DNA of 64,000 nt from JANELJ01 sp024511395 (GTDB taxonomy: Bacteria; Pseudomonadota; Gammaproteobacteria; GRL18), in NCBI GenBank assembly GCA_963681975.1, contig OY820613.1, forward strand, positions 2,914,001 to 2,978,000, in the 5' to 3' direction. The notes under the pieces were generated by a model. It made no database searches. It was not told the DNA's origin and was given only the letters and a program-made list of their open reading frames with translations. Positions 55,634-64,000 of the stretch are shown here, piece after piece. The position numbers were made by a program, and so were the translations under genes. The first letter of the stretch is position 1; each line of letters opens with the position of its first letter.

Positions 55634-56380
55634 TTAAAGTACTATACCAATTAAAGCTGCAGCTTCCACGATTTCCACACAGGTTCCAATAGTATCCCCT
55701 GTCATGCCGCCAAGCCTTTTAAGCATCATAGCTCTCAAACCGTAGAGTGCTGCAAACGCCAGCAGCAATGCCCAGAAACCAGTAACTATAAGACTAAGCA
55801 GCACGCTGATGCTTAACACACTCCACAGAGCTTTCTGATCCGGCATTTCTTCCAGAATGGCCGAGCCCAGACCGGATTCACGTACATATTCAGTCGACAT
55901 AAACAAAGCCAGTATCACGGCCCGGGAAAACATGGGCAGCACCAGAATAAAGGCACTTTGTCCACTTTTAAATAAATAACTCAGCGCACTCCATTTCAAT
56001 AGCAACACCAGCACCACCACAGCCACACCAATGGGACCGCAATAAGGATCTTTCATAATCTCCAGGGTACGACTGCGGCTGTGCTGTCCACCCACCCAGG
56101 CATCGGCGGTATCGGCCAGGCCGTCTAGGTGCAGACCTCCGGTAATTAAAACCCATAGAGTCAGCACAACCGCCGCCATAACATCCGCCGGGAAACCACT
56201 GGACAGAAACCATAACAGCTGCATTGTCAGCCAGAGTATACAACCAATCAGTAGTCCCACCAGCGGATAAAACAGCATGGACTGACCAATTTCCTGCTGG
56301 CTGACATCACCTTTTAAAGGCACCGGGATCCGTGTTAAAAAACTCAGGGCTATAAAAAAAGAACGCAGTGGATTATTCAT
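55634..56380 (-). CDS. cobS: Adenosylcobinamide-GDP ribazoletransferase
   Basis: 248 residues, polytopic membrane protein. FFIALSFLTRIPVP at the start, GGLHLDGLADTADAWVGG (catalytic acidic motif, about 80-97), EIMKDPYCGPIGVAVVVLVLLLKW, and LGGMTGDTIGTCVEIVEAAALI near the end are all family signatures. It joins adenosylcobinamide-GDP to alpha-ribazole, the last assembly step of the cobamide. Overlaps cobC by 4 bp. Confidence 0.95.
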   Translation of the reverse strand: MNNPLRSFFIALSFLTRIPVPLKGDVSQQEIGQSMLFYPLVGLLIGCILWLTMQLLWFLSSGFPADVMAAVVLTLWVLITGGLHLDGLADTADAWVGGQHSRSRTLEIMKDPYCGPIGVAVVVLVLLLKWSALSYLFKSGQSAFILVLPMFSRAVILALFMSTEYVRESGLGSAILEEMPDQKALWSVLSISVLLSLIVTGFWALLLAFAALYGLRAMMLKRLGGMTGDTIGTCVEIVEAAALIGIVL

Positions 56381-56994
56381 ACCGGCTGACCATGCTGTTT
56401 AAGCGTTGCTTTGGTTTCATCACCATTATAATAAACCTTAATTGCAGAACAACAGACATAAGGCACTTCTATATTATGTATGGCGGTTAGGGGCATTTCC
56501 AGAATATGAGCCAGAATCACTTTCTGCACTCCCCCGTGGATCACCAGCAGACTGTTCTGTATGGTCTCTTCCTGAATAATTTTCTGCCAGCACTCAATAA
56601 CACGCTGATTAAAATCCTCCAGCATTTCACCTTCAGGCGGAGCATAACTTAGCGGATCAGACCAGAAATTATGCAATGCCTGAGCTTCTGTCTGCTGGAT
56701 CTCATCAATGGCCCGGCCATCCCATTGGCCAAAATCCAGCTCCTGCAATGCAGATTCTATGTAACAGGGTATCTGCTTCTGATTTGAATAGTGTTGTGCA
56801 AAAGCAGCACAACGCTGTAATGATGAGCTGAACACCTGTTGAATATCCAGTGCATCAGCAACCTGCTGCATTTGCTGCCAGCCTTCCCGGGTCAAGGGCG
56901 TATCGGTTCTGCCCTGAAAAACCGGTCGGTCCTGTAAACTGTCTGTGTCTTCTGTCCGGCCATGACGTAATAGATAAAATAGTTTAGGTTTCAC
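56377..56994 (-). CDS. cobC: Alpha-ribazole phosphatase (histidine phosphatase family)
   Basis: 205 residues. FYLLRHGRTEDTD (phospho-His), GRTDTPLTREGWQQM, ELDFGQWDGRAIDEI and VIHGGVQKVILAHIL (second His). It removes phosphate from alpha-ribazole phosphate made by CobT. It lies between cobT (7-bp gap) and cobS (4-bp overlap), which makes the cobamide role firm. Confidence 0.9.
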   Translation of the reverse strand: MKPKLFYLLRHGRTEDTDSLQDRPVFQGRTDTPLTREGWQQMQQVADALDIQQVFSSSLQRCAAFAQHYSNQKQIPCYIESALQELDFGQWDGRAIDEIQQTEAQALHNFWSDPLSYAPPEGEMLEDFNQRVIECWQKIIQEETIQNSLLVIHGGVQKVILAHILEMPLTAIHNIEVPYVCCSAIKVYYNGDETKATLKQHGQPV

Positions 56995-57000
56995 TCTTTG

Positions 57001-58068
57001 TTATTTTCTTTTTTCACTTTGATTACTGACTGAGGCACTTTCAAAGGTGGCCATTTGATTGTGTAGTAAACAGGCAGACTGGATGAGTGGCCAGGCTAAA
57101 GCTGCACCGCTGGCTTCTCCAAGGCGCAGATTTAAATCCAGCAAATGCTGTGCATCCAGTAAATCCAACACTTTTTTATGGCCAGCCTCATCAGACAGGT
57201 GAGAAAAAATCAGCCACTCCTGACAGGCCGGGTTAATGCGTATGGCAAATAATGCCGCTACGGTGCAGATAAAACCATCCACTAAAGAAATAATCCCCTG
57301 TTGTGCACAGGCCAGGTAGGCAGCACACAGGGCAGCAATTTCAAAACCGCCCAACACCCTTAGTATTTCCTCGGCACTGCCGAGCTGGTGCTGGTGCTTA
57401 TGCCAGTCCAATGCCTGATTAATTACACTGATTTTATGTTTTAGACCAGCATCATCAAGTCCCGTCCCTTTTCCGGCAATCTGTTCTGGCTGTAAATTTT
57501 CCAGAGCACAAACAAGTGCTGTAGCAGTAGTGGTATTGGCAATACCCATTTCACCCGCAATTAACAATTTTACATCTTCCTGCTTAAACTGTTCAGCTTT
57601 TTGCCTGACAAAATCAAACACCTGTTCAAACTGGTTTTGAGACATGGCATCCTGATGCAGAAAATTTTCTGTGCCTGGGCCTAAGGGATAACTTATAACA
57701 TCCGGCAGCTGCTCCAGTTCAGTAATCAGACCCAGATTAACTATCTGCAAAGGCAGATTATACTGTCTGGCCAGCACTGAAATCGCAGCGCCGCCGGCAG
57801 AAAAGTTGCATACCATTTGTGCCGTTACTGATTGAGGAAAGACCGATACGCCTTCTTGAGCAATACCATGATCAGCAGCAAAAATCATTATCCGTGTTTT
57901 ACTAACATCCGGAATAAGACTTTTCTGCAGTCCACTGATCCGTACCGCAAGGGATTCCAGTCTGCCCAGAGACCCCGGCGGCTTGGTCAGCTGCATCTGC
58001 AGCTGCTCTGCCCGCTGTAGATAATCTCTGTGAGGAGGGGTTATTGTCTGTTGCAGCCAGTCTATCAT
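57001..58068 (-). CDS. cobT: Nicotinate-nucleotide--dimethylbenzimidazole phosphoribosyltransferase
   Basis: 355 residues. TKPPGSLGRLESLAVRI, IMIFAADHGIAQEGVSVFPQSVTAQMVCNFSAGGAAISVLAR, GEMGIANTTTATALVCAL, GKGTGLDD, and LRLGEASGAALAWPLI with the catalytic Glu near 320. It activates the lower ligand base as its riboside phosphate. Overlaps cobU by 4 bp. Confidence 0.96.
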   Translation of the reverse strand: MIDWLQQTITPPHRDYLQRAEQLQMQLTKPPGSLGRLESLAVRISGLQKSLIPDVSKTRIMIFAADHGIAQEGVSVFPQSVTAQMVCNFSAGGAAISVLARQYNLPLQIVNLGLITELEQLPDVISYPLGPGTENFLHQDAMSQNQFEQVFDFVRQKAEQFKQEDVKLLIAGEMGIANTTTATALVCALENLQPEQIAGKGTGLDDAGLKHKISVINQALDWHKHQHQLGSAEEILRVLGGFEIAALCAAYLACAQQGIISLVDGFICTVAALFAIRINPACQEWLIFSHLSDEAGHKKVLDLLDAQHLLDLNLRLGEASGAALAWPLIQSACLLHNQMATFESASVSNQSEKRK

Positions 58069-58604
58069 AGTGATACTTCAGGAGACTTCAGTGAGTGTTC
58101 CAAGCCGGCAATCACCAGGGTCACCCGGTCACTGATGCTGGCCAGTTCCTGATGCAGCCAGCCGGCTTCATCAACAAAGCGTCGGGTGAGCTCACCCATA
58201 GGCACCACACCCAGTCCGGTTTCATTACTGACCAGGAAGATACTGGCTTTATGTTCCTGAAGAATGGTTAACATGGCCTGTTTTTGCTCGGAGAAAAGAT
58301 GAGGGTCGCTATGACATAGCAGATTACTTAGCCATAAAGTTAAACAGTCAATCAGAATCAGCATATTAGGCCGATTATACTCGGCAAGCACACTAGCCAG
58401 GTAGATCGGTTCTTCGACAATTATCCAGTGTTCCGGTCTGCGACTTTTATGCCGGGCAATCCGCTGTTTCATTTCATCATCATCGTCCGTGGCTGTTGCA
58501 ATATAAACCACTGGAACACCGCTATTATGAGAATATTCAGCAATGCGTGACTCTGCCAGCCGGCTTTTACCGGAGCGGGCACCGCCGAGGATTAATTCAA
58601 TCAA
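58065..58604 (-). CDS. cobU: Adenosylcobinamide kinase / guanylyltransferase
   Basis: 179 residues. P-loop GGARSGKSRLAESR at the start, YIATATDDDDEMKQRIARHKSRRPEHW (guanylylated His region), LIDCLTLWLSNLL, and VSNETGLGVVPMGELTRRFVDEAGWLHQELA. It phosphorylates and guanylylates adenosylcobinamide. Its ATG overlaps the stop of the upstream GGDEF gene (ATGA). Confidence 0.96.
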   Translation of the reverse strand: MIELILGGARSGKSRLAESRIAEYSHNSGVPVVYIATATDDDDEMKQRIARHKSRRPEHWIIVEEPIYLASVLAEYNRPNMLILIDCLTLWLSNLLCHSDPHLFSEQKQAMLTILQEHKASIFLVSNETGLGVVPMGELTRRFVDEAGWLHQELASISDRVTLVIAGLEHSLKSPEVSL

Positions 58605-60568
58605 TGACTGTCCACTTGGGCAATAATACAGCGGTTACATCCCTGCTCCTTAGCCTGATACAGAGCCTTATCAGCCCTGGAAAAGGCAGAATCCGGAGTA
58701 TCATTTTCCACAAACAGACTGATACCGCAGGAAATAGTCACCTTAACGTTATCACCCCGGTAATGAAATTCCAGTTTTTCAATGATTCCACGGATTTTTT
58801 CCACGACTTTATAACCGCCGCCTAAAGTAGTTTCAGGCATTAAACTGACGAATTCCTCACCACCGAAACGGGCCACAAAATCCGTTTCTCTGAGGTTCTT
58901 CTGCAAAACCTGGGCAACCACTTTTAATACCTTGTCACCTGCCTGATGGCCGTATCGTTCATTAACCTGTTTAAAAAAGTCAATGTCCCAGACCATAATT
59001 AACAGGGTGTTATGGTATCGTTTCCAGCGTGCATACTCCTGCTGTATCCGCTAGTCATAAGCCATCCGGTTTGGCAATTCAGTCAGAGAATCTATTAAAG
59101 CCTTATTCTGTGATTCAAGCACCTGCTTTCTTAATTTACCGCTCTGGGACTCCAGTTTTTTCAGTCGGCCCGACAAAACTTCGCTCTGCTCTTTTATTCT
59201 GGCTACACGAATATCTTCTTCAGCACGGTGCTGATCAAGATGTGTTATGATTTTATCCAGGTGGCTCTGTACCGTATTTTCTACTTCTTCCAGAGTACTC
59301 AGTCCCGTAACAGAATCACTTATCCCTTTAACCCGATCTTTAACGGCATCATCCAGTTTTATCCCACTCTGGTATGAGGCCTCATGTTCCTCTATATTAT
59401 TTTGCAGATATTGATCCACTTCTTTTAGACGACCGGTAAGACTTTTCAGAAATTTTTCAAACTCTTTCTGTTCCTGCTGAACATTACGCTGCATCTCATG
59501 AATAAGCTCGGCAATGGCCTGCAGAGCATCGGGTAACTGCTCTGTACTGACTCCATTTAAAAAATTATTTTTGAGTTCTTCAGCCTTTGCCTTAACACTG
59601 TCTTCAAGAGGTAAAAATTCCAGCAGGCGAATCAGCAACTCATGATGCTGAGAAACCTCAGACATTAATTCATCGCAATCCTGTTCAACCACACCATAGC
59701 CTTTCAGAATATCCTTCAGATCATCCAGCAGGACATGAATTTCCCGGTTTGGTTTGACGGTAAAAACCTTGTCTTTAAGCTGCTCCTTAATATCTTGGGG
59801 CACATCCAGTCCATCGATAATAGACTCCAGAACATTTTGCACCGTTGCAACCACGCTGGTCAGCTGTTTCTGATCCAATTCCTGTAAGGATTCAGACTCT
59901 GTATCATAAGAAGCATGATGCTGGTTATCATCCCTTTTTTCTGAGTCTTCAGCCTGTTCTTCACGCTCCTGTGTGCCATTGTAGACAGTTTCAGATTGAG
60001 CATCATCCGCAGCTTTAGAACGTGCAAACAGACCACTCAGAAATCCTGCCTTGCCCCCTTCCAATTGCTCATGATTCTGAACATCTTCAATGGCCTGCTG
60101 AATCACATGGTTCAGTAAATCACTGAACTGCTCTATTAACTCTTTCTGTTCAGGGGGATTTATGGGTTTTAATGCTTTTATGAACCTGGCAGCTTTTTTT
60201 TCTGCTTTGCCATTAAGGTCCATACCTTCAATAATTTTTAACAGCAGGCCAGCATCACCAGTCGGCCCGGATTGAAGCTGCTTGTCCAGTCTGATCACTT
60301 CCTTGGTGACATTTTCCAGAATGGTTCGAATAATCCGGTTATTTTTGCCTTTACGCAGAGCCGTACGCAACTGCCCAAGCTCATTATCCAGACTTTTACT
60401 ATTGCCTTCTGCAGCTAGGCTTAAGCGGGAAATGGCCTGTTTAAATACTTCTTCCCGATCATACCACTGCTTTTCTTTCTGTTCCAGCTCATCCAGACTA
60501 TCATAGTATTTCTTTTTCCACTGAGTTGCATTGTCAGTCATTTTAATTCCGCCAGACCATTTGCTCAT
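58601..60568 (-). pseudogene. Diguanylate cyclase gene, one TAG
   Basis: The N-terminal part (59051-60568) is a long helical, Gln/Glu/Lys-rich region of about 490 residues with coiled-coil stretches, ending SLTELPNRMAYD. TAG (59051-59053) follows. The same frame goes on RIQQEYARWKRYHNTLLIMVWDIDFFKQVNERYGHQAGDKVL, RFGGEEFVSLMPET (GGEEF active site) to the end. In the family an acidic residue normally follows AYD, so GAG-to-TAG is likely. The full product would be about 655 residues. It is translationally coupled to cobU by a 4-bp overlap, so the nonsense codon might also affect cobU translation. Confidence 0.85.
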
Positions 60569-60612
60569 AATAGACTCAATATATCCAGTCTACCCACTGT
60601 ATCTGCTAACTA

Positions 60613-61887
60613 GTTCAACCTGAATAATACCGTTTTAAGCCTGACATCAAGCCAGGTTTAAAGCAGCTGATTGCCCCGGTTTGATAAAATATCCCATCAA
60701 ACCGGAAATAATTTTGAGCCACAAAAGCCGGAGCTTATTGAGGATCTTTCTTAAGTTATGTCCAGCGGCTACCATAACCACATTAATGGCATCACCGACT
60801 GCACCTTTGAGGTAGCAGCGATCTAAACGGCCATCGTTTTTCATATGACCGATTTCAGGCTCAATCGCACTGCGCCGTTTTAATGCCTTTTTAATACTTC
60901 GGGTAACGCCTCGCTTCTGACCTGAGATAAAAACTTTAGTGTCTTTTACTTCATGTCCACGATAACCACGGTCAACAAAGCACTGTTCCGGCTGTACGGC
61001 TGTAAACTGTTTTATCTGTTCCAGTTGTGGCAGCAAGGTATGTCCATCATAAGGATTGCCCGGACAACTTTGAGCGCCAATAACAAAGCCTTCCTTGTTA
61101 GTTACCGCGATACTGGCTTTAACTCCAAATTCATAAGGCTTATGAGCTTTGCCTTTACTGATACACTCGACTTCCGGTGCATGTAAACTGTAAAGCTTGT
61201 TCTTACTGTGCTGCTCCTGCTCAATCAGTTTCTGAGCCTGTTCCAGTGCCACTTCAAACAATGACTGAATATCAACAGAATAGTTGGGCAGTTGTCGTTC
61301 AATATCCCGTTTAACACGACCTAAACGGGATTTCAGTTTATTGTTCATTTTCTTCATGCGTTTAAACTGTTTTGCATGTGCATAACGACTGGCCATTAGT
61401 ACATATTGCGGCCCAACCCGATTATAGTTCTGACGCAGTTTAATACCGTGCTCTTTGGACAGTTTAACCAGGTTTTCTCTGGCTTTGTTCAGGAGCTTTG
61501 AATCGGTTGGAAAAGCGATGTTCTTTTCCTGTACGGTAGTATCTACCGTGACTTTCTTTAAACTGCCTGGCTTTATGGTTTTACTCTTTAGTCCGGCTTT
61601 AATGGCTTCAATCAGTAATTTTTCACTGCCTGACTTACCCGGCCGGTTACGCCATTTGGTCATGGTCGTAGGGTGTATGGGCATCTTATGCTGAAAGTAT
61701 TCTTCTCCACAAAAAGCATCCTGAACAGGTCTTCCTGAGGTATTTTTGGCTGTTTCTTTGTCTTCATTTTGGTCTGGAAATTTGCAAGATAATAAGGCTT
61801 ATTTTACCAAAAACCTGCAAATTTAACACCCATAATCCGCCAATATTTCCTTATAAATCAATGTGCTATGATTTATTCAGGTCGGAC
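60613..61887 (-). mobile_element. IS5-like element, copy F (internally deleted)
   Basis: 1,275 bp, both ends intact, TAACTA on both sides (60607-60612, 61888-61893). 223 bp are missing near the transposase start. Confidence 0.9.
60647..61767 (-). pseudogene. IS5-like transposase, N-terminal deletion
   Basis: The start region (MKTKKQPKIPQEDL) at 61767 joins after a 223-bp deletion to the codons just before FQHKMPIHPTTM. The frame is broken there. Residues from MPIHP onward (345) are open and include all catalytic motifs, but the DNA-binding N-terminus is lost. Confidence 0.85.
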
Positions 61888-61911
61888 TAACTATAATAGT
61901 AAAACCACAAT

Positions 61912-61948
61912 AAAAAAAGGCATAAAGTCTAAACCTTATGCCTTTTTT
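61912..61948 (-). terminator. Terminator of dsbA
   Basis: AAAAAAAGGCATAAAG...CTTATGCCTTTTTT, strong stem with T-run on the minus strand, about 30 bases after the dsbA stop. Confidence 0.85.
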
Positions 61949-61976
61949 AAAGATATATTTTTTTACTGGCTAAAAA

Positions 61977-62597
61977 CTACTTCTGGTCTTTTTCAACCTT
62001 TTCAATCAGAAAATCCACAACCTTAAACACGTTTTCATGATCATGCGCCAGAGTGCTATTAGTACGGTATTTACCCTGCACCACTATATTGGGTACGGAC
62101 TTAATACCGTAGCTCTGGGTCATACTTTTAGCCCGGCGGGTTTTAGCTGCCATACTAAAAGAATTGAGTGCCTGTTCCAGTTTGTCACTGCTGACCCCAT
62201 TGGCTTCAAACAGAACCTTGAGTTCATCAAAAGAACGCACTTTTTTACCTTTGCCGTGCATGGCATCAAAAATCAGCGGATGCATTTTTTCCTGTACACC
62301 CAGAATTTCTGCTGCATAGTACAGGCTAGCCAGTGCTTCCCAGTTTTTACTGAATATCGCCGGCACATGCACAAATTCTACATTATCCGGCTTGGTCTTT
62401 TTCCACTGCTCAATATAGGGTTCAAAACGATAGCAATGCGGACAGGCATAGGAGAAAAATTCAATCACCTGTACCTTACCATCGGTTGGAGCGTGTTGAG
62501 CATTGGCCAGTACCTCATAATCAACACCTTCTTCATAGCCTGCCCAGGCCATGGAGGTAAAACCCAGTAACAAAAGCAGAGTTAAAATTTTACGCAT
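61977..62597 (-). CDS. dsbA: Thiol:disulfide interchange protein DsbA
   Basis: 206 residues with a signal peptide (MRKILTLLLLLGFTSMAWA). The thioredoxin fold carries CPHC in FFSYACPHCYRFEP (about 49-54) and cis-Pro in KSVPNIVV. It introduces disulfides into exported proteins. Same strand as and 54 bp downstream of ccsB, so likely co-transcribed with the cytochrome c maturation genes. Confidence 0.95.
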   Translation of the reverse strand: MRKILTLLLLLGFTSMAWAGYEEGVDYEVLANAQHAPTDGKVQVIEFFSYACPHCYRFEPYIEQWKKTKPDNVEFVHVPAIFSKNWEALASLYYAAEILGVQEKMHPLIFDAMHGKGKKVRSFDELKVLFEANGVSSDKLEQALNSFSMAAKTRRAKSMTQSYGIKSVPNIVVQGKYRTNSTLAHDHENVFKVVDFLIEKVEKDQK

Positions 62598-62650
62598 ATT
62601 TTTTCCTTTTATGTCAGTTTTCTATTATTTTGTTTTGTTTCTATTAACAG

Positions 62651-63832
62651 CTACAGCTCACCATAAGAATGCAGGCCGGAGAGAAACATATTCACACCGA
62701 TAAATGCAAACAAGGTGACAAATAAACCAATTACCGCCCACCAGGCTAGGGGACGCCCACGCCAGCCTTTAGTCAGTCGCAGATGCAGCCAGGCCGCATA
62801 ATTCAGCCAGACAATTAATGCCCAGGTTTCTTTCGGATCCCACGACCAGTAACCGCCCCAAGCTTCTGCCGCCCACATAGCCCCCAGAATGGTCGCTAGG
62901 GTAAAAAAAGCAAAGCCCAGTGCAATAGCCTTATACATTACATCATCAACCACATCCAGGTCGGGCAGACGGCGGATAATCGGTCCGTCAGAACCCCGCT
63001 TAAGCATGGAGTCCTTGATCAGATAGGCTACTCCGAGCATGGCTGCCAGAGCAAAGGCGCCATAGCCGACAAAATTTGCTGGTACATGAATTTTCATCCA
63101 GTAACTCTGCAGGGCCGGAACCAGCGGCTGTATCTCACTGGCACCGCGCAAGCCAAAGCCGTACCACAGTAGAAAAGCCGCCGCTGAGCTGATCACCAGC
63201 AGCACAAAACCGCCCATATTATAGGTTTTACTTTTACCTTCGTAATACAGATAAAGCAGGGCGGTAATAATGGAGAATAAAATAAATACTTCGTACAGGT
63301 TACTGACGGGGATATGCCCTACGTCCACATGGATCAGATAGGATTCACGCCAGCGCACCAGCAAGCCCACCAGCCCCATGACGGTTGCCGACCAGGTCAT
63401 GGCTGAAGCGGTTTTATTAATAAATTCCGATCCGGTGACCAGGCCGATAAAATACGCCACCGTGGCCAGCACATACAGAGCCGACATCCACATAATGGCG
63501 TATTTACTGGAGATTAAAAATTTCAGGAAAAAGTTGCTTTCACCCAGAGCCAGATTATTACCATACAGTGAAATAGCAAACAGGCTTAATAAGGCCACCA
63601 CAATGGAATAAGCCCGCACCGATTTCCATAACCAGCCCCAGGCAATAATGGATAAACCGGTACCCAGCAAAATACCGGCTTCATAATTATCCATATACGC
63701 AGAATACTCATTCCAGGCATAGCCGCAGCCCAGTAGCACTGCTGCGGCCCAGCCCCAGTCAAACAGACTCAGAGAGCGCCAGAAGCTTTGTTTTTCAAAC
63801 ATATTCTGCATTTCAGAAGTGGTGTTGGACAT
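62651..63832 (-). CDS. ccsB: Cytochrome c biogenesis protein CcsB (system II)
   Basis: 393 residues, many membrane helices. The haem-handling WWD-type motif is WAAEAWGGYWSWDPKETWAL (about 316-335), with conserved His in HVGHIPVSNLYEVF, IHVPANFVGYG and AAWLHLRLTKGWRG. With ResB it carries haem across the membrane and attaches it to apocytochromes. The resB gene end lies 24 bp upstream. Confidence 0.94.
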   Translation of the reverse strand: MSNTTSEMQNMFEKQSFWRSLSLFDWGWAAAVLLGCGYAWNEYSAYMDNYEAGILLGTGLSIIAWGWLWKSVRAYSIVVALLSLFAISLYGNNLALGESNFFLKFLISSKYAIMWMSALYVLATVAYFIGLVTGSEFINKTASAMTWSATVMGLVGLLVRWRESYLIHVDVGHIPVSNLYEVFILFSIITALLYLYYEGKSKTYNMGGFVLLVISSAAAFLLWYGFGLRGASEIQPLVPALQSYWMKIHVPANFVGYGAFALAAMLGVAYLIKDSMLKRGSDGPIIRRLPDLDVVDDVMYKAIALGFAFFTLATILGAMWAAEAWGGYWSWDPKETWALIVWLNYAAWLHLRLTKGWRGRPLAWWAVIGLFVTLFAFIGVNMFLSGLHSYGEL

Positions 63833-63856
63833 TATAGCTACCTGCTGGTTGTTATA

Positions 63857-64000
63857 TTAGTTGTCTTGTTTAAATTCTCTGTCCAGTAATTCGGACAGCG
63901 CCTCTAATTCTCTGGCAAACTCTTTCTGGTGACGATCACCGCTGCCGGCCACCAGTAGTTCATTCATCTGTCCGCCTTCTATGGGCTTAATTCTAATCCA
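63857..64000 (-). CDS. resB: ResB-like cytochrome c biogenesis protein (partial, C-terminus)
   Basis: The last 47 codons only, running off the right edge: WIRIKPIEGGQMNELLVAGSGDRHQKEFARELEALSEL... to FKQDN and TAA. The hydrophilic end and its place before ccsB fit ResB/Ccs1. The segment alone is too short for a domain match. Confidence 0.75.
   Translation of the reverse strand, partial: WIRIKPIEGGQMNELLVAGSGDRHQKEFARELEALSELLDREFKQDN

Noticed and set aside
13802..59053. Stop codon reassignment or suppression of TAG, suggested by several TAG-interrupted frames
   Set aside because: The replaced residues differ (Gln in the IS3 orfB, probably Glu in the GGDEF gene, unknown in the peroxidase), TAA and TGA interruptions occur too, and intact housekeeping genes such as accC end with TAG.

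Overview
The window looks like chromosome of a chemoautotrophic gammaproteobacterium, most likely a sulfur oxidiser. The evidence is a form II RubisCO gene (cbbM) divergent from cbbR and followed by cbbQ and cbbO; the order aroQ-accB-accC-prmA-(zinc ribbon/DUF3426)-dusB-fis-purH, which is typical of Gammaproteobacteria; system II cytochrome c maturation (ccsB/resB); and groESL under a perfect CIRCE operator. I cannot name the species. The dense, nested insertion sequences and the many freshly broken genes fit a lineage with weak purifying selection, for example a host-associated or strongly bottlenecked one. That last step is inference.

Layout. 0-0.8 kb: tail of a membrane-anchored redox protein and its cytochrome b561 partner. 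0.85-7.5 kb: an IS graveyard. A DUF3334-like gene is split by IS982, which is itself split by an IS5-like element. A hairpin repeat, a small hypothetical gene, and an IS3 remnant carrying an IS5 copy, a hexamer repeat and a miniature IS21 derivative follow. 7.6-9.5 kb: hslR, a DUF455 ferritin-like gene, ppnP. 9.5-16.6 kb: two IS5 copies, then an IS110 relic containing an IS982, which contains an IS3 and an IS256. 16.7-20.3 kb: groEL, groES, fxsA, a CYTH enzyme. 20.4-22.1 kb: an IS701/IS4-like element. 22.2-34.5 kb: an intact housekeeping block (cutA, dsbD, tlpA-like, aroQ, accB, accC, prmA, DUF3426 protein, dusB, fis, purH). 34.4-38.6 kb: heptamer repeat, hicAB, a truncated IS701/IS4-like copy, a gene relic, an IS5 copy. 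38.8-41.8 kb: GDP-mannose supply (phosphomannomutase, manC). 41.8-47.7 kb: cbbR, cbbM, cbbQ, cbbO. 47.8-53.4 kb: a dihaem peroxidase gene with one nonsense codon and an EAL gene disrupted by IS982 with IS21 inside it. 53.4-60.6 kb: a histidine phosphatase, an IS5 copy, the cobamide nucleotide-loop genes (cobU, cobT, cobC, cobS) and a GGDEF gene with one nonsense codon. 60.6-64 kb: an IS5 copy, dsbA, ccsB, and the end of resB.

How it fits together. CbbR probably controls cbbM through two palindromes in the divergent region. CbbQ and CbbO form the RubisCO activase pair. DsbD, the TlpA-like protein, DsbA and CcsB/ResB together supply periplasmic thiol redox control and c-type cytochrome assembly for an electron-transport-rich lifestyle. 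The Cob genes complete only the late, lower-ligand steps of cobamide synthesis or salvage. Both c-di-GMP genes and the peroxidase are broken, while carbon fixation and biosynthesis are intact.

The least explained features are three ~110-bp elements at 4.0, 19.0 and 21.9 kb. They share a ~58-bp core with two inner hairpins, but each has long inverted arms of unrelated, locus-specific sequence. Also notable are a perfect 20-bp hairpin made from the last codons of accB and its 3' flank, and a strict TANNTA pattern at the duplicated target sites of the IS5-like element.
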